A DNA stretch of 54,246 nucleotides, taken from positions 1-54,246 of the forward strand of contig JAEUKE010000213.1 of the NCBI GenBank assembly GCA_016794345.1, in the 5' to 3' direction. This document shows, piece after piece, positions 48,123 through 54,246 of the stretch (the stretch's first letter is position 1; every line of letters starts with the position of its first letter). The position numbers and the translations under genes are program-made. Source of the DNA: Myxococcales bacterium. GTDB lineage: Bacteria; Myxococcota_A; Polyangia; Polyangiales; Polyangiaceae. The notes below the pieces were generated by a model. That model was not told the origin of the DNA, ran no database searches, and saw only the letters and a list, made by a program, of their open reading frames with translations.

Positions 48123-49430
48123 CTACGGCTCCGAGCACCAGAGCTCGTAGTGCGACGCGATGGCCAGGCGCGTCTTCGTGTCGGCCCCCGGTGGCACGAC
48201 GGCGTCGAGGCCCTTCTCTCGTTTGAGGGCGCACTTGGTCTGGACGTCGGCAACGAACGCGCAGAACCCGCCCAGGTCGGAGGCCTCCATCTTCGCCTGC
48301 ATCACCTCGTCGATGAGAGGCAACGCCTCGTCTTCCTTCCCCTGCGCGACGAGCTCGCAGGCGTTCGTCAGCTGCTCACGCGACTCCGCTCGGTAGCGCT
48401 CGAGCTGCTCGTGCGCCGTCGGCTCGAGCCCGGGCGGCGTCTTCCGGAACTGTGCGGCGACCTCGCGCGAGGCGGCGGGCGGAACGAGCGCGAGCACGAC
48501 GAGCACCCCACACGTGATCGACCCGACGACGCCCATGATCATCGACGCCGCGGAGCCCTTCGTCTTCTCGAGGGTGAGCGGTGAGAACGCGAGCCCCAGC
48601 ACGCCGCCGGCGACGAAGCCCGCCGCGTGTGCGACGTGGTTCGCCCGCACCACCAGGCCGAAGAGCATCGTGTAGATCGCCCACATGATCATCTGATCGC
48701 GGACCCGCTTGCCTTGTGAGGTCTTGCGGCGGTGGCCCCACCCGGCGGCTACGCCGATGAGGCCCATCAGCGCGCCGGAGGCGCCCGCGGTGGGCGTCGT
48801 GGGCTGGAAATAGGCGCTCGCGCCCATGGCCAGGACACCCGTCAGCGCGAAGAAGAAGATCATGCGCGCCCGGCCGAACACGTCCTCCATCGAGGGTCCG
48901 ACCTGTGACAGTGCCGTCATGTTGAAGAAGACGTGCCACACGCCGATGTGGAGGAAGTTCGCCGTGCCGAGGCGCCACCACTGCCCCTGCTCGAAGACCG
49001 CGGGCGGCCAGAGCCCGCCGTGCGCGAGGAGCGCCTCGGTCTCCCAGCCCATCAGGCCTTGCCCCCGCCACTCCGTCATCATCCGGAAGTAGATGACGAT
49101 GAACGAGATGCCGAGGAGGGAGCTCACCGAGAGGAAGCTCGGCACGCTGAGGCCCAGCTTGCGGAGCACACGCGCGGTGGGAGACGCGAGCTTCTCTCCG
49201 CAGCTCGAGCAGACCGTGCCCTCGTGCGGTTGGAGCGCGCCGCACTCGCTGCAGATCTGGTGCTCGAAGCCGCGCGAGGCGGGCTCGAGCTCGCGCCGGA
49301 ACGCGCGCCACCGCCGAGCCACCGCGAGGAGGCGCCAGCGCGTCTGGATCGGGCTCAGCCCGAAGAGGCGCCCCGCCGACAGCATCCAGCCGGGGATCTC
49401 CGGATCCTCACTCGCCGGACCTTGAGCCAT
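48123..49430 (-). CDS. Rhomboid protease with N-terminal zinc ribbon
   Basis: The ATG at 49430 gives a 435-residue product. Residues 55-80 hold a zinc ribbon (Cys60, Cys63, Cys74, Cys77: ICSECG...CSSCG). The rhomboid core follows at about 100-300 with membrane helices, the loop-1 region GQWWRLGTANFLHIGVWHVF, catalytic GASGALMG (Ser218) and the helix-6 motif NHVAHAAGFVAGG (His268). After the last helix a soluble tail (315-435) has three cysteines near CELVAQ, GGFCAF and QTKCALKR. Rhomboids cut membrane helices within the bilayer. The conserved Asn/His of helix 2 (HVFFNM) are present, so the protease should be active; target unknown. Confidence 0.9.
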   Translation of the reverse strand: MAQGPASEDPEIPGWMLSAGRLFGLSPIQTRWRLLAVARRWRAFRRELEPASRGFEHQICSECGALQPHEGTVCSSCGEKLASPTARVLRKLGLSVPSFLSVSSLLGISFIVIYFRMMTEWRGQGLMGWETEALLAHGGLWPPAVFEQGQWWRLGTANFLHIGVWHVFFNMTALSQVGPSMEDVFGRARMIFFFALTGVLAMGASAYFQPTTPTAGASGALMGLIGVAAGWGHRRKTSQGKRVRDQMIMWAIYTMLFGLVVRANHVAHAAGFVAGGVLGLAFSPLTLEKTKGSAASMIMGVVGSITCGVLVVLALVPPAASREVAAQFRKTPPGLEPTAHEQLERYRAESREQLTNACELVAQGKEDEALPLIDEVMQAKMEASDLGGFCAFVADVQTKCALKREKGLDAVVPPGADTKTRLAIASHYELWCSEP

Positions 49431-49496
49431 GGGAGCTCGATTGTACGCGGTCTGGCGAGGGTGGCCCCCTGACGCGACGCACAAGCATCCCTCGGC

Positions 49497-49525
49497 TTGA
49501 CGCGCACCCGGCCGCGGGCGATTCC
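49497..49525 (+). promoter_or_regulatory. Weak candidate promoter for the ElbD-like gene
   Basis: TTGACG (49497-49502), 17 bases, then GATTCC (49520-49525) fits the spacing but the -10 is poor. It lies 57 bases upstream of the ATG and directly before the two palindromes. Confidence 0.25.
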
Positions 49526-49533
49526 GCGCTTCC

Positions 49534-49549
49534 CCTTCGGCACCGAAGG
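49534..49549. promoter_or_regulatory. Palindrome in the leader of the ElbD-like gene
   Basis: CCTTCGG (49534-49540) and CCGAAGG (49543-49549) are perfect inverted repeats around CA, 33 bases before the start codon. Could be an operator half or a hairpin in the RNA. Confidence 0.3.
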
Positions 49550-49556
49550 TAGCCAG

Positions 49557-49574
49557 CGTGACCGATTGGTCACG
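49557..49574. promoter_or_regulatory. Candidate TetR-type operator overlapping the start of the ElbD-like gene
   Basis: CGTGACC (49557-49563) GATT GGTCACG (49568-49574) is a perfect 18-base palindrome ending 8 bases before the ATG. TGACC-N4-GGTCA sites are bound by several TetR-family regulators of fatty-acid genes, so an acyl-CoA-responsive repressor is a plausible reader. It also covers the ribosome-site region, for which no AGGAGG-like sequence is seen. Confidence 0.4.
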
Positions 49575-49582
49575 GCTCTCTC

Positions 49583-52500
49583 ATGACGCAAGAAGCATCA
49601 CACAGCGGTCAGAACGGCGTTTCGACGGCCCTTACGACGAACGGGAGCCTGGCTCCCCTGGCCCCCTCTCGGCTCCTGGCCGGAGCGAGGCTCGTCGTGG
49701 TCGGTGGCACGGGCTTTTTGGGGAAGGTCTGGTTGGCGATGTTGCTCCACCACTTCCCGGAGGTGGGCCAGATCTACCTGCTCGTGCGCCCGAAGAAGGA
49801 CCAGACGGCCGAGGAGCGCTTCTGGTCGCAGATCGTCACCTCGCCCAACTTCGACCCGATCCGCGAGACGCGCCCCGGCGCAGCCTTCGAGGCGTTCATT
49901 CGCGAGAAGATCACGCCTGTCGCGGGCGACATCGTGCAGGACAGGCTCGGCATCGACCCCGCGCTCATCGAGCGGCTGAGGGGGACCATCACGGCGGTCG
50001 TGAACGTCTCGGGCGTGGTGGACTTCGACCCGCCGCTCGACGAGGCGCTCGAGGTCAACGCCTTCGGCGTGAACAACCTCGTCTCTCTGGCGAAGGCGCT
50101 CGGCGCGCCGGTGATGCACACGAGCACCTGCTACGTGGCGGGCTACCGCTCGGGCCTCATCGAGGAGGTCGATCCGCGCAGCGTTCCCTTCCCGCGCGCC
50201 GCGGGCGACCGCGTGCTCGGCGAGTACCGCCAGGGTCGCCCGCTCGATCGCTCCCACTGGGACCCGCAGCGCGAGATCGAGGAGTGCCTCGACCTGGTTC
50301 GCATGGCGCGGCACCGGTCGAACGACGCCTTCCGGCAGAGCGCGTTCCTCGATCAGGCCAAGAAGAACCTGGAAGAGCGCGGCGAGCCTTGCCGCGGCCA
50401 CGCGCTGGAGGACGAGCTCGCCAAGGTGAAGCGCCGCTTCGTCGAGAAGCAGCTGGTGGACGCCGGCCAGGAGCGCGCGCGCTTCTGGGGCTGGTCGAAC
50501 ATCTACACGTACACGAAGAGCATCGGCGAGCAGGTCCTCGCGTCGAGCGGCGTGCCGTTCTGCATCGTTCGCCCGGCCGTCGTCGAGTCGAGCTGCGAGT
50601 TCCCGTTCACGGGGTGGAACGAGGGCATCAACACCTCCGCGCCGTTCATCTACATGGCGCTCAAAGGGACCGTCCGCTTCCCGGGCGATCCGAAGGTCGC
50701 GCTCGACATCATCCCGGTCGACATGGTCGCCGCCGGCATGCTCGGCTCGCTCTGCGAGCTCATCGAGGGCACCCACAAGCCCGTCTACCAATACGGCGTC
50801 ACCGACACGAACGGCTGCTCGATGGCGCGCTACCTGGAGCTCATCGGGCTCTACAAGCGCAAGCGGGTCAAGGACGGCAAGACCACGAAGGTCTTCGACA
50901 TGGTCAGCCAGCACTTCGAGTCGATGGGCCTGACCAAGAAACAATACGAGGGCCTCGGGCCGCACCAGTACGCGTCCGCGATGCGCAGCGTCTCCAAGGT
51001 GCTCGACAAAGCGGCGCTCGGGCCGCTCTCGGCGCTGTTCAAGCCGGCCGCGCGCGCGCTCGAGAGCGCCGCCAAACAAGAGGACAAGACGGGGGACATC
51101 ATGGACCTCTTCGTCCCCTTCACGGCGGAGTCCAACTGGGTGTTCTCGTGCGCCAACACGCGCGAGATGTTCGCGCGCATGCCGGAGGACGAGCGGAAGA
51201 AGTTCGTCTGGTACCCCGAGTCGATCGACTGGCGCCAGTGGATGTACGAAGTGCACCTGCCCGGGCTGGAGAAGTGGATCCTCCCCGAGATCGACGAGAA
51301 GATGACGCGCGAGCTCAAGGCCCTGCGCGCCTACGATCACCTGCTCGATCTCCTCGACGAGGTCGCGGAGCGGCACGATCACTCCGTCGCTCTCCAGGAG
51401 ATCACCGACGAAGGTCTCACCCGCATCACGTTCCGCTACTGGCGAGACGCCTCGTATTACGCTGGAGAGCTGCTCCGCGAGGCAGGCGTCCGGCCCGGGG
51501 ATCGCGTCGTCCTCGGCGGCAAGAACCGGCCTGGCTGGGGCATCGCCTACTTCGCCATCCTCCGCGCGGGCGGCGTGGTGGTCCCGGTCGATCCGGCGCT
51601 CGAGGGCCCGCAGCTCTGGAACATCGTCCGCTCGAGCGCGGCCGTGGCCTGCATCTGGGACGACACGGTGGAGGAGAAGGGCGCCGCGTTCGTCCGGGAG
51701 AAGGCGCCCAGCCTGCCCGTGCTCGATCTCGTCGGCCTGACGAGCCCGACCGAGGGAGAAGCGCGCCTCGCGCGCTACCGGTTCGACGGCGCCAAGCCCT
51801 CGGGCGAGGACCTCGCGAGCATCCTCTACACGAGCGGCACGACCGGCGAGCCCAAGGGCGTGATGCTCATGCACAAGAACTTCACGGCGCTCCTCGCCTC
51901 GCTGGCGCCGCTGTTCCCGCTGGGCCCGCGCGACCAGGTGCTCAGCGTGCTACCGCTGCATCACACGTTCGAGTTCACCTGCGGCCTCTTGCTGCCGCTC
52001 ATGCTCGGCGCGCGCATCGTCTACGTGCGGGAGCTCACGGCCGACGGCCTGCGCGAGGGCTTCGCCAGCGCGAAGATCACCGCGATGGCCGGCGTCCCCG
52101 CGCTCTGGCAGATGCTCGAGCGGCGCATCCTGAACGAGGTGAAGGAGAAGGGCCCGCTCGCCATGAAGGCGTTCGACATGGGCCTCGAGCTCTCGCGCCT
52201 CATCGGCAAGCAGACGGGCTTCAACGCCGGCCGGCTCTTCTTCGGCGCCGTGCACGACAAGTTCGGCGGCCGCATGCGCCACCTCATCTCGGGCGGCGCG
52301 GCGCTCCCGAAGGACACGGCGAAGCTCTTCGCAGGGCTCGGCCTGCCGCTCAGCGAGGGCTACGGCCTGACCGAGGCGGCGCCGGTCCTCACGGTAGCGA
52401 AGGCGAGCGTCAAGGCGTCGGTCGGCAACGTGGGCAAGCCGGTGCCGGGCGTGCAGATCAAGATCGCCTCGCCGGACGCGAGCGGCGTGGGCGAGGTGCT

Positions 52501-54246
52501 CGCGCGCGGCCCCAACGTGATGAAGGGCTACGAAGGCAACCCCGACGCCACCGCCCTCGTGCTCGACGGCGACGGCTGGCTCCACACGGGCGACCTCGGC
52601 AAGCTCGACAAATCCGGGCGCCTCGTCATCGTGGGTCGCTCGAAGGAGGTCATCGTCGGGCCCAGCGGTGAGAACGTGTACCCCGACGACGTCGAGACGC
52701 TGCTCGGCGACATCAAGGGCATCAAGGAGCTGTCCATCTGCGGCATCCCGGACGAGCAGGGCAGCGAGACCGTCGCGTGCTTGGCCGTGCTGGCTGCGCC
52801 GGACGGGCACGAAGCGTCGCACGAGAAGGCCGCGCGGAAAGAGCGCACGCTGCGCGCGCTCCGGGAGGCGTTCGAGAAGCTGCCCCGCGTCGCGAAGCCC
52901 GCCATCGTCCACCTCTTCGAGGGAGATCTCCCGCGCACCGCGACGCGCAAGGTGAAGCGCTCCGAGGTGCGGCAGATCATCCAGCGCCTCACGCAGGCGA
53001 CGCTCGCCCCCGTGCCGAGCGAGTCGGGGACGTCGCCCGCGCGGCATGTCATCGCCTCGCTCACCGGCAAGGACGCGCGAGCCATCACGTCGGCCAGCAC
53101 GCTGCGCGGCGACCTGGCCATCGACTCGCTCCTCGCGGTGGAGCTCCTCTCCGCCCTCGAGGCTCAGCTCGGCGTGTCGCTCGACGGCGCAGAGGTCGCG
53201 CGCTGCGACACCGTGGGCGATCTCGAGGCGCTCATCGGCCGCACGCGCGCGGCAGCCAGCGCGATCGAGGTCGCGTCGGACGAAGACGAGGAAGAGGTCG
53301 AGCCCATCAAGGTGCCCGAGCCGATCGCCCGACGCGTGAAGCAGGTCCTCACCGCAGGCCAGATGGGCTTCTACGGCAACGTGATGCGGCCGCGCGTCTA
53401 CGGGCGCGCCTACATCCCTCACAACCGCAACACCATCGTCGCCTCGAACCACACGAGCCACCTCGACATGGGGTTCGTGAAATATGCGCTCGGCACGTAC
53501 GGCGAAGACCTCGTCTCGCTCGCGGCGCAGGACTACTTCTTCGAAGGCAACAAGTGGCGTCGCGCCTACTTCGAGAACTTCACGAACCTCGCCGCGTTCG
53601 ATCGCAAAGGGGGCCTCCGCCAGGCGCTCCGCATGGCCGGTGACCGCCTCGAGCAAGGCGATACGATCCTCATCTTCCCCGAGGGCACGCGCTCGACCGA
53701 CGGCGGCATCCAGGAGTTCAAGCCGGCCATCGGTCACCTCGCCCTCACCTACGGCGTGGACATCCTGCCCGTGTACCTGGGCGGTACCTTCGAGGCGATG
53801 CGCAAGGGCTCGAAGATCCCCACGCGCCGCGACATCACCGCGCGCATCGGCTTGCCGCTCGAGGTCTCGGAGCTGAAGCGCCTCACCGCAGGCATGAAGC
53901 TCTCTGCCGCCAGCAAGAAGATCGCCCAGCTCACCGAGCAAGCGGTGCGCATGCTCCGCGACGGCAAGGTCCTCGACCTGCGCGAGCTCGATCGCGACGC
54001 CGAGGCGCTGCCCGTCCCGAGCGAGAGCCCGATGGAGAGGCTCTTCCGCGACCTGGAGACGCGCTTCCGCGCCGACCGCGTCGAGAAGCCGATCACCTTC
54101 TACTTCACGCTCGGCAACCAGGACGACGCGAAGTGGACGCTGAAGGTCGCGAAGGAGGGCTGCAGCGCGCAGAAGGGCAAGCCCGACGGCGGCGTCGCGG
54201 ACTGCGTGCTCAAGACGAGCCCCGAGATCTTCACCCGCATCGTCCG
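49583..54246 (+). CDS. Multidomain fatty acyl reductase / acyl-CoA ligase / carrier / acyltransferase / SCP2 protein, ElbD-like (3' end outside window)
   Basis: An in-frame TGA at 49559-49561 fixes ATG 49583 as the first start; 1554 residues are visible and the frame is still open at the edge. Domains in order: NAD(P)-binding acyl reductase (GGTGFLGKVW 41-50; catalytic Tyr308-x-x-x-Lys312 in NIYTYTKSIGE), AMP-binding acyl ligase about 590-1110 (ILYTSGTTGEPKG at 747-759; GYGLTEA near 925; GWLHTGDLG), carrier protein (Ser1182 in LAIDSLLAVEL), PlsC acyltransferase (His1290-x4-Asp1295 in NHTSHLD; FPEGTRS near 1365) and an SCP2-like end (from about 1490: PITFYFTLGNQDDAKWTLKV). It could make fatty alcohols and ether or acyl lipids on one chain, as reported for ElbD in Myxococcus. 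Cytoplasmic; no membrane helix. Confidence 0.88.
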   Translation, partial: MTQEASHSGQNGVSTALTTNGSLAPLAPSRLLAGARLVVVGGTGFLGKVWLAMLLHHFPEVGQIYLLVRPKKDQTAEERFWSQIVTSPNFDPIRETRPGAAFEAFIREKITPVAGDIVQDRLGIDPALIERLRGTITAVVNVSGVVDFDPPLDEALEVNAFGVNNLVSLAKALGAPVMHTSTCYVAGYRSGLIEEVDPRSVPFPRAAGDRVLGEYRQGRPLDRSHWDPQREIEECLDLVRMARHRSNDAFRQSAFLDQAKKNLEERGEPCRGHALEDELAKVKRRFVEKQLVDAGQERARFWGWSNIYTYTKSIGEQVLASSGVPFCIVRPAVVESSCEFPFTGWNEGINTSAPFIYMALKGTVRFPGDPKVALDIIPVDMVAAGMLGSLCELIEGTHKPVYQYGVTDTNGCSMARYLELIGLYKRKRVKDGKTTKVFDMVSQHFESMGLTKKQYEGLGPHQYASAMRSVSKVLDKAALGPLSALFKPAARALESAAKQEDKTGDIMDLFVPFTAESNWVFSCANTREMFARMPEDERKKFVWYPESIDWRQWMYEVHLPGLEKWILPEIDEKMTRELKALRAYDHLLDLLDEVAERHDHSVALQEITDEGLTRITFRYWRDASYYAGELLREAGVRPGDRVVLGGKNRPGWGIAYFAILRAGGVVVPVDPALEGPQLWNIVRSSAAVACIWDDTVEEKGAAFVREKAPSLPVLDLVGLTSPTEGEARLARYRFDGAKPSGEDLASILYTSGTTGEPKGVMLMHKNFTALLASLAPLFPLGPRDQVLSVLPLHHTFEFTCGLLLPLMLGARIVYVRELTADGLREGFASAKITAMAGVPALWQMLERRILNEVKEKGPLAMKAFDMGLELSRLIGKQTGFNAGRLFFGAVHDKFGGRMRHLISGGAALPKDTAKLFAGLGLPLSEGYGLTEAAPVLTVAKASVKASVGNVGKPVPGVQIKIASPDASGVGEVLARGPNVMKGYEGNPDATALVLDGDGWLHTGDLGKLDKSGRLVIVGRSKEVIVGPSGENVYPDDVETLLGDIKGIKELSICGIPDEQGSETVACLAVLAAPDGHEASHEKAARKERTLRALREAFEKLPRVAKPAIVHLFEGDLPRTATRKVKRSEVRQIIQRLTQATLAPVPSESGTSPARHVIASLTGKDARAITSASTLRGDLAIDSLLAVELLSALEAQLGVSLDGAEVARCDTVGDLEALIGRTRAAASAIEVASDEDEEEVEPIKVPEPIARRVKQVLTAGQMGFYGNVMRPRVYGRAYIPHNRNTIVASNHTSHLDMGFVKYALGTYGEDLVSLAAQDYFFEGNKWRRAYFENFTNLAAFDRKGGLRQALRMAGDRLEQGDTILIFPEGTRSTDGGIQEFKPAIGHLALTYGVDILPVYLGGTFEAMRKGSKIPTRRDITARIGLPLEVSELKRLTAGMKLSAASKKIAQLTEQAVRMLRDGKVLDLRELDRDAEALPVPSESPMERLFRDLETRFRADRVEKPITFYFTLGNQDDAKWTLKVAKEGCSAQKGKPDGGVADCVLKTSPEIFTRIV

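Noticed and set aside
49598..51874. 758-codon minus-strand open frame
   Set aside because: Composition is that of a shadow of the acyl reductase/ligase gene, which has clear catalytic motifs in the plus strand.
51950..53941. 663-codon minus-strand open frame
   Set aside because: Also a shadow of the lipid megaenzyme; no recognisable motif.
12..54246. tRNA, rRNA, CRISPR, insertion sequence or phage attachment site
   Set aside because: No cloverleaf, array of spaced repeats, transposase or terminal repeats noticed anywhere in the window.

Overview
The window is a GC-rich stretch (roughly two thirds G+C by eye) with densely packed, codon-biased genes. It looks like the chromosome of a myxobacterium, probably of the Sorangium/Polyangium type. 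The signs are four eukaryote-like Ser/Thr protein kinases with four different architectures, about sixteen lipoproteins (many with Gly/Ser/Thr-rich linkers after the lipobox), a multidomain lipid synthase resembling the ether-lipid enzyme ElbD of Myxococcus, and many genes joined by ATGA or GTGA overlaps. I see no tRNA, rRNA, CRISPR array, insertion sequence or prophage. The genus is inferred from gene content only.

Layout. 1-7.4 kb: end of a secreted protein, a DUF4336 protein, a DUF1801 protein with a histone-like tail, a lipoprotein, a hemerythrin, then on the minus strand an RdgC-like protein split over two overlapping genes followed by a membrane-anchored TPR kinase, and another lipoprotein. 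7.4-15.8 kb: a transketolase-family enzyme, ATP-type PEP carboxykinase (pckA), and several envelope proteins (SH3, OmpA-like, lipoproteins). 15.8-27.1 kb: seven collinear minus-strand genes (a proline-rich TPR protein, dihydrolipoyl dehydrogenase, a Gcr-type membrane 'recombinase', a DUF2252 lipoprotein, a kinase, a five-haem cytochrome, a propeller-like lipoprotein). 27.3-38.1 kb: a plus-strand unknown, two alpha/beta-hydrolase lipoproteins, then a minus-strand run holding a lone 2-oxoacid dehydrogenase E1 alpha, a GspE-like ATPase with N-terminal membrane helices, a PEGA-like protein and a small membrane protein, plus a HEAT/DUF4149 pair. 38.2-42.4 kb: a tight plus-strand operon of ferredoxin, outer-membrane protein, lipoprotein and TPR-kinase. 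42.4-49.4 kb: a degenerate GGDEF protein, a kinase fused to a formylglycine-enzyme-type (SUMF1) domain, urocanate hydratase (hutU) and a rhomboid protease with a zinc ribbon. 49.6 kb to the end: a very large gene (1554 codons visible, continuing past the edge) with fatty acyl reductase, acyl-CoA ligase, carrier protein, PlsC acyltransferase and SCP2-like domains.

How it fits together. Central metabolism (transketolase, PckA, Lpd, E1 alpha, HutU) is scattered among envelope and signalling genes. Each kinase sits beside envelope proteins or redox proteins: the ferredoxin/barrel/lipoprotein/kinase operon, the kinase directly before the cytochrome, and the kinase downstream of the split RdgC. The most striking single items are the ElbD-like megaenzyme with two perfect palindromes in its leader, the membrane-anchored GspE-like operon, and the kinase with a missing glycine loop and a kinase-like fragment at its C-terminus.
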